Shown: positions 17,716-27,147 of the stretch, in pieces
How positions within the stretch are numbered: position 1 is the stretch's first letter
How the letters are laid out: each line of letters opens with the position of its first letter
Translations under genes and position numbers: made by a program
Notes under the pieces: generated by a model
The model's database searches: none
What the model saw: only the letters and a program-made list of their open reading frames with translations
What the model was told of the DNA's origin: nothing
From: Micavibrio_A sp040381535
GTDB lineage: Bacteria; Pseudomonadota; Alphaproteobacteria; Micavibrionales; Micavibrionaceae
Length of the DNA stretch: 64,000 nucleotides
Reading direction: 5' to 3'
NCBI GenBank assembly: GCA_040381535.1
Contig: JBEIHF010000005.1
Span: 1 to 64,000 of the forward strand

Positions 17716-18156
17716 CTACTCGTGCCTTTTGCGTGTAGATTTTTTCTCGGTGGGACACGGATAATATTCGTAAAGCGCTAGCGTAACCGCGGGGGATGCC
17801 ACAAAATCGCCGTGCTGTGGATTTCTTCCCAAAAATATCCAGACGATATTTTGCAAACGGTTCATCGCCGCCGTGTTCGGAACGCAGATATCGATGATGG
17901 GTTGTGCACCCAAAGACCGCATGAGTTTGTGGTAATCGATAACGCCCGCGATATAGGCCTGACAGGCCGTATGCCCGCCTTTGACCACTTCCTTGCCTTT
18001 GGTATCACTACGGCAAAGCTCATAAAGATAGGCTGCAGAAAAAAGTCCTGCCGCGCTTTTTTCACTGGCGTGTACAGGGGCGATTAAAAACGAAAACGCC
18101 ATAAGGATTATGGCGCTGTAAGAAGGCAGGCTACGTTTCTTACTTCTTTTTATCAT
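17716..18156 (-). CDS. Secreted protein with Rap1a/Tai-like domain
   Basis: A 146-residue exported protein with a signal peptide ending near VHA. The mature part follows the Rap1a immunity-protein pattern: LYELCRSD, HTACQAYIAGVIDYHKL, IDICVPNT, then a helix and a final YYPCP, with four cysteines likely making two disulfides. Named members protect against type VI peptidoglycan amidases, but the domain is widespread and most copies have no known partner. No effector gene is beside it. It overlaps the helicase gene by 17 bases and touches the methyltransferase stop. Confidence 0.7.
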   Translation of the reverse strand: MIKRSKKRSLPSYSAIILMAFSFLIAPVHASEKSAAGLFSAAYLYELCRSDTKGKEVVKGGHTACQAYIAGVIDYHKLMRSLGAQPIIDICVPNTAAMNRLQNIVWIFLGRNPQHGDFVASPAVTLALYEYYPCPTEKKSTRKRHE

Positions 18157-21013
18157 TGCCCAGCTTCAACTGCTGCAAAATAGCGAATGGTGAATCTTCG
18201 AATTTTTGAGGATTGCTGGAATAAACGCGGTCTTCGCGGTTGTCGCGATCATCGCGCCCATCTCTTTTTGGCGGACGCCCTTCGTCTTTCTTCTTGGCAT
18301 ATTTCTCGTTATCTTTTTTGCCATGGGGTTTTTTATCGGCCTTAGAGAAAGATTTTTCTTTCTTCTCAAAGGTTTTTTTCGCACGTTCGGGGCTTGGTGC
18401 GGCGGATTGATTGGCCTTGCCGCGTTTGAGACGGAATGTGGCGAGTTCGGGCTTGGCTTTTTCCGCAGCAACCACGGGCACAGCTATTGGTTGCTGCCCT
18501 TCTAAGATTTCTGGTGCAAAAGAAGGGCCGCCTGCGGCCACTTCTTCAATGGGCGTTGCTTCCATCGTGGGTGTTTCGGCTTCCTTTGCCTTTTTGGCGG
18601 CGGGATCATGCACGATCGTGTGGCCCATGGCTTCAAGCACAGCATATAGATCGAGAATATTGGAACCAAGCCATTCAGCCATCTTGTGTTCGGCCTTGAA
18701 CTTGCCGTCCTTCGCGCCGTCATAAACGGCACACACAACACGGTCGAGCATATCAACGCGAATAGAGCGCGGCCCATACACGGGGTAGCCGATCGAACGG
18801 TAATAATCCTTGTCGATGGTTTTATCGGCCACCGTGAAAGACACGATGCCCTCTTTAGGCAATTCTGCGGGAAGTTCTTTTCCCTGCCACAATGTCAGCA
18901 ATATACCGCGCAAACGAACGGCTACTGGTCTGCTTAGTTCTGGCAGAAACACGAGCAATGGCCCCATGCGTACTTTGCGCGCACGAAGTGCTTTGCGGCC
19001 TTCTTCATCCAGAGGCGCGATCAACTCTTCCAGATTTTCGCGCGGCACGATGCCAAGGGATTCTTGCAACTGGAACGCGATGCCCCGAGCCTGCGCCGTC
19101 AAATCATCGCCGCCTGTCAAACGAAACAACGGCTCCAGCGTAAAATGAATATGGCGATCCAGCCATTCCTGCAATTTTTCACCGACGGCATTTTTATCCG
19201 CGCCATCCAGCAAATTGGAATCCGCTGCATCTGCCAACGGCTTCAAAAGCGTATTGCCTTTTTTGATGCGGCCAACTGGGTCGCCCGGAAGAGGGTTCGT
19301 CGCATCCGCCTGCCACAAAATCTGGCCGTCATCGGCGAGTTTGAATTGCTTGTCTTCGGACTTTAAAATCATGCTTAGTCTGTTTCCTATTTCCGGCCGT
19401 AAAGCCTGCCTTGCGGCCGCCATAACAGCTTTTAACTCTTCTCTACCCGAAGTTTCGTCAGGATAAAAGCGGAATCCCGCCAATTGACCCACTCTTTGGC
19501 CCTCGACAACCACTTCGCCGTCTTTCTTAATACCGGCCAAAAGCTGGGTTCCCTCTTCCATCGCGCCCAAAAGTACGGTGGAACGCTTATCGACGAAGCG
19601 CTTCGTTAACGCCTGATGGAGTGCATCGGACAAACGGTCCTCAATCTTTAATGTTCGCCCGCGCCAATGCTCGGGGTCCACCACCCAATCGGCGCGGTGC
19701 GTGACATAAGTCCAAGTCCGTACATGCGATATGCGGGTCATCAAAGTATCGACCTCGCCCTCAATGGAATCGAGTTTTTGAATATGGTCCTCCATCCACT
19801 CTTCGGGAAGCGCGCCAGCATCGTTCAAATAGCGGTAAATTTCCGCGACCAGATCATTGTGCGTTTCCGTGAGAGTTTTTCTGAAATCGGGAATCTGGCA
19901 AACATCCCAGAGCAGTTTCACAGAATCTTTCCCGTGCGCCAGAGCCATAATCTCGTCACGCTCCAGCATATTGGCGAGAGTGAGATAATCATCCGACGGG
20001 CGGCCTTTTTGGAGCATAGATTTGCCCGAGGAGCGCTCCAAGGATCTAAACAAAGCCAGCGGCGTGGAAAAATCCAGATCAGCGTTGCGCCAGTAAATAT
20101 GTTGTAACGCCTCGAACTGGTGTTTTTCAATAGCATCGATAATATCGGGGTCGAGATCTTTCACATTTCCCGTCACGCCGAACGTGCCGTCCTTTTTGTA
20201 ACGCCCTGCGCGCCCCGCGATCTGCGCGAGTTCTGATTTCGTAAGCGGCCTTGGCTTCTCCCCGTCATATTTACGCGTGGCCGCCAGTGCCACATGCTGG
20301 ATATCCATATTGAGCCCCATGCCAATGGCATCGGTCGCAACCATAAAATCGACTTCGCCCGATTGGTACATCTCGACCTGCGCATTGCGCGTACGCGGGG
20401 ACAGCGCACCGAGCACAACCGCCGTCCCGCCGCGCTGTCTACGGATCATATCGGCCATGGCGTAAACATCATCAATGGAAAACGCCACAACGGCGGTGCG
20501 TTTGTTAAGGCGCGTGAGTTTTTTAAAACCTGTATATTCCAAAACCGACAAACGCGGGCGCGTGATAATTTCACAAAACGGCACAAGGTTCGCAATCACA
20601 TGCTTCATTGTGTCCGCGCCCATGAACATGGTGGCTTCGGTTCCGCGTGCACGTAGCAATCTGTCGGTAAAGATATGCCCGCGGTCGGGATCGGCGCATA
20701 ACTGGATTTCATCGACGCCGATAAATTCGAATTCCTGTTCGATGGGCATGGATTCCACTGTACACATAAAATAGCGCGCATTCGGGGGAATGATCTTTTC
20801 TTCGCCTGTCACAAGCGCGGCATAAGCCTTCCCCACCTTTGCCGCCACGCGATCGTAATTTTCACGCGCAAGAAGCCGGAGCGGGAATCCGATACATCCC
20901 GATTGGTAGCTGAGCATTTGCTCTATCGCGTAATGGGTTTTACCCGTATTGGTCGGCCCCAGGACCGCCGTGATACGGCTATCCCCTTTAACGGCCTGAT
21001 TGGTGACATTCAT
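18140..21013 (-). CDS. SUV3-like DExH RNA helicase with basic tail
   Basis: A 957-residue superfamily 2 helicase resembling mitochondrial SUV3, which unwinds RNA for degradation. The Walker A motif is LGPTNTGKTHYA, the DExH box is DEIQLCADPDRGH, and motif VI is ELAQIAGRAGRYKKDGTFG. The region after the core contains the SUV3-type C-terminal helices. The last 120 residues are disordered and rich in Lys, Glu and Arg (KKTFEKKEKSFSK and KDNEKYAKKKDEGRPPKRD), probably binding RNA or a partner. The ATG at 21013 is preferred over an in-frame TTG at 21031. It is co-oriented with the Rap1a-like gene. Confidence 0.9.
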   Translation of the reverse strand: MNVTNQAVKGDSRITAVLGPTNTGKTHYAIEQMLSYQSGCIGFPLRLLARENYDRVAAKVGKAYAALVTGEEKIIPPNARYFMCTVESMPIEQEFEFIGVDEIQLCADPDRGHIFTDRLLRARGTEATMFMGADTMKHVIANLVPFCEIITRPRLSVLEYTGFKKLTRLNKRTAVVAFSIDDVYAMADMIRRQRGGTAVVLGALSPRTRNAQVEMYQSGEVDFMVATDAIGMGLNMDIQHVALAATRKYDGEKPRPLTKSELAQIAGRAGRYKKDGTFGVTGNVKDLDPDIIDAIEKHQFEALQHIYWRNADLDFSTPLALFRSLERSSGKSMLQKGRPSDDYLTLANMLERDEIMALAHGKDSVKLLWDVCQIPDFRKTLTETHNDLVAEIYRYLNDAGALPEEWMEDHIQKLDSIEGEVDTLMTRISHVRTWTYVTHRADWVVDPEHWRGRTLKIEDRLSDALHQALTKRFVDKRSTVLLGAMEEGTQLLAGIKKDGEVVVEGQRVGQLAGFRFYPDETSGREELKAVMAAARQALRPEIGNRLSMILKSEDKQFKLADDGQILWQADATNPLPGDPVGRIKKGNTLLKPLADAADSNLLDGADKNAVGEKLQEWLDRHIHFTLEPLFRLTGGDDLTAQARGIAFQLQESLGIVPRENLEELIAPLDEEGRKALRARKVRMGPLLVFLPELSRPVAVRLRGILLTLWQGKELPAELPKEGIVSFTVADKTIDKDYYRSIGYPVYGPRSIRVDMLDRVVCAVYDGAKDGKFKAEHKMAEWLGSNILDLYAVLEAMGHTIVHDPAAKKAKEAETPTMEATPIEEVAAGGPSFAPEILEGQQPIAVPVVAAEKAKPELATFRLKRGKANQSAAPSPERAKKTFEKKEKSFSKADKKPHGKKDNEKYAKKKDEGRPPKRDGRDDRDNREDRVYSSNPQKFEDSPFAILQQLKLGNDKKK

Positions 21014-21119
21014 ATATTTGGTGTACTTCAATAATTTGCTTTTTCAAACAGATAAGGCCATAAAGATGGCACATTTTCCGGACTTATTGGTTAGTAAGGT
21101 TTTCAAAAGGACATTTTAT

Positions 21120-22169
21120 ATGAAACACATCGCTTTTTTCGCCCTTGTCATGATGCTCTTCGCAGCTGCCGCAAACGCCGCGCTCGACACCGATGCCCGC
21201 GCGCAAGTGTTGAAAGGCCAGATCGAAGGCTTCCTCGAAAATCAAAAAGCCATGGCCGTGAAAAACAGTTGCAAACTCGTGAGCAAAGGTTCCATCACGA
21301 TGGAAAAAACGGCTGATTATTATGCCTACACTCTGCCTCATCTAACCTATACGGATTCCCGCGGCGTACGCTCTGAAATCGGCATGATCGCCTTGAACGC
21401 CGTGCCCCAAGGTGATTTTGATTGGAAAGTTTCTTTGGCTGTCCCCACACCTATCAGTTCTTTCGCACCGTCCGGCGCCGAGCAATTCAGAACCGATATC
21501 GGCACGCAAAGCGCGAGCGGTACGTGGAATGAGAAACTCGGCCACTTCACATCGCTCACCGCGAAGCTTGCCAATGTTCAGTTGAACGATCTTCAGGACC
21601 AGAACACGGCGACGGTCGGCGCGTTGAATTTTGACAGCAATCTGCAAGAACAAGATCCCGAAGCTTACACGGGCTCCGCAATCGCAACGCTCGCGAATAT
21701 TTCCTTCTTCGATGCGGCGACCTCTTACAAAGGCACGATTCCACAAATCAAGCTGACGACCAACCTAGCCGATCGCGCTTCGAAAACACCGATGACGAAA
21801 GAACAAGTGCAAAACCGTCAACAATCGGCCCAGCCTGATGCGTATAACGTCTTCTCGTTCCTGTTCGGCGCGCCCGAACGTGTAACGGGTATCGTTACGG
21901 GTCTTGACGGTATGACGGCGGATCTTCAGCAATCCATGCTTACCGCACCGCCTGCCAACCGCGCGAAAATGCTCCAAGCAATGCTCGGCGTCGGCGCGAT
22001 CAGCGCGATGGGAAAACCTCTTGCAGACAACCCCAACAGCAAATCCTATGATGTGGTGTTCGGCGCAAACGGCAGCGTTTTGATTAATGGTACAGACTTC
22101 GGTTCCTTGATGAGCAACGGCACGGCACCCGCCGCAGGCGCTACAACAGGTACGACAGCACCCCGTTAA
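21120..22169 (+). CDS. Secreted/periplasmic protein of unknown function
   Basis: A 349-residue protein with a clear signal peptide (MKHIAFFALVMMLFAAAANA) and an AAAGGA ribosome binding site eight bases before the ATG. The mature part alternates short beta strands (ADYYAYTLPHLTYTDSRGV, GDFDWKVSLAVPTPIS) and ends in a Gly/Thr/Ala-rich tail. Its layout recalls exported DUF945/DUF2125-type proteins, but I cannot confirm this. It overlaps hemW by 29 bases at the 3' ends. Confidence 0.7.
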   Translation: MKHIAFFALVMMLFAAAANAALDTDARAQVLKGQIEGFLENQKAMAVKNSCKLVSKGSITMEKTADYYAYTLPHLTYTDSRGVRSEIGMIALNAVPQGDFDWKVSLAVPTPISSFAPSGAEQFRTDIGTQSASGTWNEKLGHFTSLTAKLANVQLNDLQDQNTATVGALNFDSNLQEQDPEAYTGSAIATLANISFFDAATSYKGTIPQIKLTTNLADRASKTPMTKEQVQNRQQSAQPDAYNVFSFLFGAPERVTGIVTGLDGMTADLQQSMLTAPPANRAKMLQAMLGVGAISAMGKPLADNPNSKSYDVVFGANGSVLINGTDFGSLMSNGTAPAAGATTGTTAPR

Positions 22170-23292
22170 GCCTTTGCAGGCCCGCTTTCGTGGCCCGTAA
22201 CATCTGACCATCCAATATCAGAAGCCCTTCGCGTTGAAGGGCTTCTATTTTTTTGGCATCGATCAGGTTTGTAAATTTATTTGCGCCCTCTTCTTCCAGA
22301 CGCGAAACGGGAATGCCTTCTTCCAAACGCAACCCCATCATCAAACATTCGGTGAAACGGTCGCGCGACGTCAGTTCTTCGAACGGATGCGCGCCATGCC
22401 CTTGCTCCAAAGCCTGTGATAACCAAATCTCGGGCGCACGGTGGCCACGCGTTGCGTGTTTCTTTCCATCCATCGTTACGCGCCCGTGCGCGCCGGGGCC
22501 GATGCCGACATAATCGGTGTAACGCCAATAAGTCAGGTTGTGTTGGGATTCCTTCCCGTCCCGCGCATGGTTGGAAACTTCATAGGCGCGCATGCCTTCG
22601 GCTTCCAATATATCTTGCGTGACTTCGTATAAATCTCCCGCCACTTCTTCATCGGGAATTTTAAAATCGCCACGCTCGTGCATCATGTAAAACGGCGTAC
22701 CTTTTTCGATGGTGAGTTGATAGAGCGATAAATGATCTCGGCATAATGTGAGAGCTTCACTTAATTCCGCTTCCCATTCTTTCACGGTCTGCTGCGGCCG
22801 CGCGTAAATCAGATCAAACGAATAACGGTCAAACACTTGCGCCGCGGAATCTATCGCGCGTTTGGCTTGCGGCGCGTCGTGCTTGCGACCCAAAAAAGAT
22901 AAATCCTGCTCTCTTAAGGACTGCACGCCAATGGATACGCGGTTGATGCCCGCGGAACGGAATGCCTTGAATTTTTCAGTTTCCACCGATGTGGGGTTAG
23001 CCTCCAGGGTGATTTCGCAATCATTCGAAATAAGCCAATTGCGCTGGATCTCATCGATGACCAATCCCGCCGTTTCGGGCTCCATCAATGATGGCGTCCC
23101 GCCGCCGAAAAACACAGATGTCACCGTGCGGCCTTGCGTCATATCGGCATAATGTTTGATTTCGCGTTTATAGGCGTTGCGCCACGCTTGATGATCTATC
23201 GTTTCCGCGACATGCGAATTAAAATCGCAATACGGGCATTTGGAGGCACAGAACGGCCAATGGACATAAATTCCGAATTGGCCGTTCTGCAT
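22141..23292 (-). CDS. hemW: HemW, radical SAM heme chaperone
   Basis: Radical SAM protein of 383 residues, often mis-named oxygen-independent coproporphyrinogen III oxidase, now regarded as a heme-handling chaperone. The cluster motif is FCASKCPYCDFNSHV (C-x3-C-x2-C), followed by VFFGGGTPSLM and SIGVQSLREQDLSFLGRKHD. The start is set at the ATG of MQNGQFGIYVHWPF; a longer open frame to 23502 runs through osmC. It lies five bases after osmC and is the last gene of the rph-rdgB-osmC-hemW operon. Confidence 0.93.
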   Translation of the reverse strand: MQNGQFGIYVHWPFCASKCPYCDFNSHVAETIDHQAWRNAYKREIKHYADMTQGRTVTSVFFGGGTPSLMEPETAGLVIDEIQRNWLISNDCEITLEANPTSVETEKFKAFRSAGINRVSIGVQSLREQDLSFLGRKHDAPQAKRAIDSAAQVFDRYSFDLIYARPQQTVKEWEAELSEALTLCRDHLSLYQLTIEKGTPFYMMHERGDFKIPDEEVAGDLYEVTQDILEAEGMRAYEVSNHARDGKESQHNLTYWRYTDYVGIGPGAHGRVTMDGKKHATRGHRAPEIWLSQALEQGHGAHPFEELTSRDRFTECLMMGLRLEEGIPVSRLEEEGANKFTNLIDAKKIEALQREGLLILDGQMLRATKAGLQRLNGVLSYLL

Positions 23293-23297
23293 AATGA

Positions 23298-23747
23298 TTA
23301 AGCAGCCTTGCTCTGATTGGCGAGCGTGGCGTTGAGTGTGATTTCCGCATTGAACAATTTGGAAACAGGGCATCCCGCTTTCGCGCCTGCCGTGATTTCG
23401 TTGAATTGCTCTTGCGTGATGTTGGGAATGCTGGCCGTCAACGTCAGTTCCGATTTCGTGATCGTGAAACCGCCTGCATCGGGAGCAACCGTCACGGCGC
23501 AATTGGTGGTAAGCTCATTGGCTGTGAACCCTGCTTTGTTCAAACCAAAAGCCAAAGCCATTGTGAAGCAACCCGCGTGTGCAGCGGCGAGCAATTCTTC
23601 GGGGTTCGTGCCGGGTTCATTTTCAAAACGCGTGTTGAAACCGTAAGGCTGGGCTTTCAAAACGCCGCTTTGCGTGTCGATCGTGCCTTTGCCTTCTTTG
23701 CCGGTGCCTTTCCAGACTGCTTTTGCCGTTCTTGCGATACCACTCAT
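23298..23747 (-). CDS. osmC: OsmC-type peroxiredoxin
   Basis: Hydroperoxide-detoxifying protein of the OsmC/Ohr family, 149 residues. The two reactive cysteines are in LLAAAHAGCFTMALAF and ITAGAKAGCPVSKLFN, at the family positions. The start overlaps the stop of rdgB (ATGA), so it is translated with it. Its presence between rdgB and hemW is unusual, since these two genes normally follow each other directly in alphaproteobacteria. Confidence 0.92.
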   Translation of the reverse strand: MSGIARTAKAVWKGTGKEGKGTIDTQSGVLKAQPYGFNTRFENEPGTNPEELLAAAHAGCFTMALAFGLNKAGFTANELTTNCAVTVAPDAGGFTITKSELTLTASIPNITQEQFNEITAGAKAGCPVSKLFNAEITLNATLANQSKAA

Positions 23748-24334
23748 GTTTTTTCTCCTTTTAGATAGTTGATAAATTTTTGTGTTGCCCGTGCGCGGTG
23801 CGAAATCGTTTTCTTTTCTTCGTCACTCATTTCACCGAATGTTTTTTCATGCCCGTCGGGCAAGAACATAGGGTCATAACCGAAACCTTTAACACCACGC
23901 GGTGGCCAGACGATTTTTCCATCCACGCGCCCCTCGAAGCTCTCAATCCGCCCATCGGGATAGGCCAGTACGAGGACAGAGGTAAAATAAGCCGATCGGT
24001 CCTGCGCGTCACCCATTTTTTCATGCACAATCGCCATGGCTTTATTGAAATCGCGTGGATTTCCCGCCCAATCGGCCGAATACACGCCGGGATCACCATT
24101 CAAAGCGGCAATCGACAAACCGGAATCATCCGATAACGCAGGTAGGCCGGAAACCCGCATCGCGGCCAGAGCCTTGATTTCCGCATTCTCCAAAAATGTC
24201 GTGCCCGTTTCCGCAGGCTCGATTAATCGCAAATCCGCCGCGCTCGTCACTTCACCGACAAGACCCTTCAAGAGCATATCAAACTCTTTGAGTTTTCCCT
24301 TGTTATGCGAAGCGATGACAAGTTTTTCGATCAT
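23744..24334 (-). CDS. rdgB: XTP/dITP diphosphatase (RdgB/HAM1)
   Basis: House-cleaning nucleotide pyrophosphatase that removes non-canonical purine nucleotides (XTP, ITP, dITP). The protein starts KLVIASHNKGKLKEF, the family nucleotide-binding loop, and includes ALSDDSGLSIAALNGDPGVYSADWAG and GFGYDPMFLPDGHEKTFGEM. Length is 196 residues. The ATG at 24334 is preferred over a GTG two codons upstream. It lies ten bases after rph. Confidence 0.95.
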   Translation of the reverse strand: MIEKLVIASHNKGKLKEFDMLLKGLVGEVTSAADLRLIEPAETGTTFLENAEIKALAAMRVSGLPALSDDSGLSIAALNGDPGVYSADWAGNPRDFNKAMAIVHEKMGDAQDRSAYFTSVLVLAYPDGRIESFEGRVDGKIVWPPRGVKGFGYDPMFLPDGHEKTFGEMSDEEKKTISHRARATQKFINYLKGEKT

Positions 24335-24344
24335 TGCCACTCTA

Positions 24345-25064
24345 TTATTTCTCCAGCGCTGCCTTTTGAATCGCTTTCAATTCATCGCAACCTTTGCGCG
24401 CAAGATCTAGCAACGTGAGGAATTGTTCTTGGCTGAACGGGTCTTTTTCCGCCGTGCCTTGAATTTCGACAATGCCGCCCTTGCCCGTGATGACGAAATT
24501 CGCATCGGTGTCTGCGGCGCTGTCCTCAATATAATCCAGATCGAGTACAGCCGTGCCTTCATGAATGCCGCAGGAAATGGCGGCAATGGAATCCGTCAAA
24601 GGGATTTTGGGCAGCATGCCGAGCTTCACAAGGTGCTTCATCGCCTCGACCATCGCGACATACCCACCCGTGACGGATGCCGTGCGCGTTCCGCCATCGG
24701 CTTGGATAACATCGCAATCGATTTTGATCTGGCGTTCACCCAAACCTTGCAAATCCACCACGGCGCGGAGCGCGCGTCCGACAAGGCGTTGAATTTCCTG
24801 GGTGCGGCCCGATTGTTTGCCTTTGGCCGCTTCACGGTCCATGCGTGAGTGCGTAGAGCGCGGCAGCATGCCGTATTCCGCCGTAACCCATCCTTTGCCC
24901 AAACCTTTCATCCAGCCGGGGAGTTTTTCTTCCACCGTCGCTGTACAAAGCACATGCGTGTTGCCGAATTTCACAAAACAGCTTCCTTCGGCGTGTTTGG
25001 AATAGCCGGGAATGATTTCTATGTTGCGCAGTTCGTTGGCAGATCTGCCGGATGGGCGTGTCAT
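24345..25064 (-). CDS. rph: Ribonuclease PH
   Basis: Phosphate-dependent 3'-5' exoribonuclease that trims tRNA 3' ends, 239 residues. Family blocks include MTRPSGRSANELRNI, GWVTAEYGMLPRSTHSR, QEIQRLVGRALRAVVDL and IDCDVIQADGGTRTASVTGG. It is the first gene of the rph-rdgB-osmC-hemW operon and is divergent from hrcA, the usual alphaproteobacterial order. Confidence 0.96.
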   Translation of the reverse strand: MTRPSGRSANELRNIEIIPGYSKHAEGSCFVKFGNTHVLCTATVEEKLPGWMKGLGKGWVTAEYGMLPRSTHSRMDREAAKGKQSGRTQEIQRLVGRALRAVVDLQGLGERQIKIDCDVIQADGGTRTASVTGGYVAMVEAMKHLVKLGMLPKIPLTDSIAAISCGIHEGTAVLDLDYIEDSAADTDANFVITGKGGIVEIQGTAEKDPFSQEQFLTLLDLARKGCDELKAIQKAALEK

Positions 25065-25115
25065 GGTCTGGTTTCTCTCTTCCTTTGTGTACAGGCTATC
25101 TATATATTATCGCTT

Positions 25116-26159
25116 ATGAAAACGGTAGTGTCTTATACCACCTTGGATGACCGGGCGAGGGATATTTTCCGCCATATCGTCGAAACCTATATGGTGAACG
25201 GCGACCCTGTGGGCTCGCGCGTGATTTCACGCAATTTCGACCTCTCCCCCGCAACCATCCGAAACGTGATGGCGGACCTCGAACATCTAGGCCTTTTGGA
25301 AGCGCCGCATATTTCCGCGGGCCGGCTACCCACCACACAAGGCCTTCGCTATTTCGTCGACGGGATTTTAGAGATCGGATCTTTAAGCGCCACCGAACAA
25401 GCCGTTTTGGAATCGCAATACACCGAAGGCAATACGATGGAAGGCATGCTCGAACAGGCAAGCCGCATGTTGTCAGGTTTGTCATCAAGCGCAGGGCTGG
25501 TGGTCGCCCCCAAAGCCGACAAAGCCATCCGGCATATCGAATTTGTTTCGCTCCAGCCCACCCGCGCGCTGGTCATTATAGTCCCGGATGACGGCATGGT
25601 CGAAAACCGCATCATGGAATTGCCTGCAGGCATAACCCCCGACATTTTGAAACAAGCCAGTAATTTTTTGTCCGAACGCTTATACGGCAAAACCTTCGCC
25701 GAGATGCGCGGCGCGATCACGAACGAAATCAAACAACGCAGAGGCGAACTCGGCGAACTCATGTCCCGCATTGTAGAAGAAGGACTTGCGACCCAGATTG
25801 GAGACGGAACCTTAATCGTGCGCGGTGCATCCAATCTGCTCGATCAGAACTCCATAAACGATCTGGATCGCGTGCGCCTTCTCATGGAACAGCTCGAAGC
25901 CAAGGAAACGGTTTCGAAATTGCTGGATGAGGCAGGTCAGGCCGACGGAGTTAAGATTTTCATCGGTTCCGAAAACCCCGTTTTCGGCGGATCCGGGCAT
26001 TCCCTCATTCTGACCCCCTACCGCAACGGCGCGGGCTCATTCGTGGGCGCGGTCGGCGTGATTGGCCCAACCCGCCTTGATTATGCAAAAATAGTCCCGT
26101 CCGTGAACTTTATGGCTGAAATGATATCGCGCAACATAAAGAAACTGTCAGAGGGATAA
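25116..26159 (+). CDS. hrcA: Heat-inducible transcription repressor HrcA
   Basis: Repressor of chaperone genes that binds CIRCE elements and is kept active by GroEL, 347 residues. The N-terminal winged helix reads ARDIFRHIVETYMVNGDPVGSRVISRNFDLSPATIRNVMADLEHLGLLEAPHISAGRLPT, a very clear match. The ATG at 25116 is chosen as the family start; the longer frame to 24849 runs through rph. No CIRCE sequence (TTAGCACTC-N9-GAGTGCTAA) is visible in this window, so its targets, perhaps groESL, are probably elsewhere. Confidence 0.95.
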   Translation: MKTVVSYTTLDDRARDIFRHIVETYMVNGDPVGSRVISRNFDLSPATIRNVMADLEHLGLLEAPHISAGRLPTTQGLRYFVDGILEIGSLSATEQAVLESQYTEGNTMEGMLEQASRMLSGLSSSAGLVVAPKADKAIRHIEFVSLQPTRALVIIVPDDGMVENRIMELPAGITPDILKQASNFLSERLYGKTFAEMRGAITNEIKQRRGELGELMSRIVEEGLATQIGDGTLIVRGASNLLDQNSINDLDRVRLLMEQLEAKETVSKLLDEAGQADGVKIFIGSENPVFGGSGHSLILTPYRNGAGSFVGAVGVIGPTRLDYAKIVPSVNFMAEMISRNIKKLSEG

Positions 26160-26175
26160 TTGCCCTGCGCCTTTT

Positions 26176-27129
26176 ATGTATGTATTCTTAAAGGAATCGG
26201 AGTTTAAGCCCTTGATCAAGACCCTCATATTCGCCCTGTCCCTTCTCGCTTTTGTTCCTGCCGTGTACGCACAGGAAGAAGGCGCGGAATCCCAGTTATA
26301 CGATCCGACCTTCACGGGGTCTGTCCCCGATGCGGTGAAGGAAATTCAGGAACGCCAACGCGCGAGCATGGCGGACAAAGGATTCATATATCCCACCGAA
26401 GTACAGGTGGATGTGGTGCATTATCCCTACATGGAAGATGACCAGTTCGGAATCCAGATGGCGATCCCCGATATGATCAGCGGCTGCTATTCGCTCACCC
26501 CTCTCGAATACGAAGCGAAATTCGTCGATCCTCATTTCTTGGACATCAAAGTCAAAAGATACCGCCGCGTAGCGCCTGAAGGTTCCGCCGCCACGCAAAA
26601 ATGCAGCACGGGCAACCAGATGTCCACTGCCCTGATGATACTTAACAAAAAAGATCTGAAATCCCGCGGTACGCAGGAAATCCGTTTCTCCTCCGCTGCA
26701 GGCGCTGACACCTACAACATCGTTCTGGATGAAAACCACATCGAACTCATCCCCGAAAGCATGGTGGTGTTCAAAGGCACAAATCTGGCCGGTCCTTTGA
26801 AAGACCGCATCCTGTATTCCTTCGCCTCCGACAAGATGATCGCCCTGCAAGTGCCTATGGCGCAACCCGGTGAAGACATTTCCGAAGCGGTCGGCAATTT
26901 TGCCAGAACCCGTGCGCTGCAACCCTCTAGCGATACAGGCACTGGAAAAGGCGCGGATACGTTCTATTTCATCGATGAAAGCGGACGCTTCGCCAAGGAA
27001 ATCGGTGCGGATGGTTATGCCGAAGTCGGCACCATCACCGTACAACGTCCTTCCGATGGGGCAGAAGGCCGTACCACAACGCCTGTTGAGTTGACGGTGT
27101 TTGTAACCAGACCCGGAACGCGGCTTTAG
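26176..27129 (+). CDS. Secreted protein of unknown function between hrcA and grpE
   Basis: A 317-residue exported protein with signal peptide LIKTLIFALSLLAFVPAVYA before QEE. Two starts are possible: the ATG at 26176, or a TTG at 26212 preceded by GGAG, which would give a more compact signal peptide. The mature part has two cysteines (SGCYSLTP and TQKCSTGN) and mixed beta-strand patterns. No family is recognised. It sits 16 bp after hrcA and 18 bp before grpE on the same strand, so it is probably co-transcribed with the heat-shock genes. Confidence 0.72.
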   Translation: MYVFLKESEFKPLIKTLIFALSLLAFVPAVYAQEEGAESQLYDPTFTGSVPDAVKEIQERQRASMADKGFIYPTEVQVDVVHYPYMEDDQFGIQMAIPDMISGCYSLTPLEYEAKFVDPHFLDIKVKRYRRVAPEGSAATQKCSTGNQMSTALMILNKKDLKSRGTQEIRFSSAAGADTYNIVLDENHIELIPESMVVFKGTNLAGPLKDRILYSFASDKMIALQVPMAQPGEDISEAVGNFARTRALQPSSDTGTGKGADTFYFIDESGRFAKEIGADGYAEVGTITVQRPSDGAEGRTTTPVELTVFVTRPGTRL

Positions 27130-27147
27130 AATAGCGGTTGAAATAAC

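Noticed and set aside
25065..25115. CIRCE element in the rph/hrcA intergenic region
   Set aside because: No TTAGCACTC / GAGTGCTAA pair is present there or elsewhere in the window.
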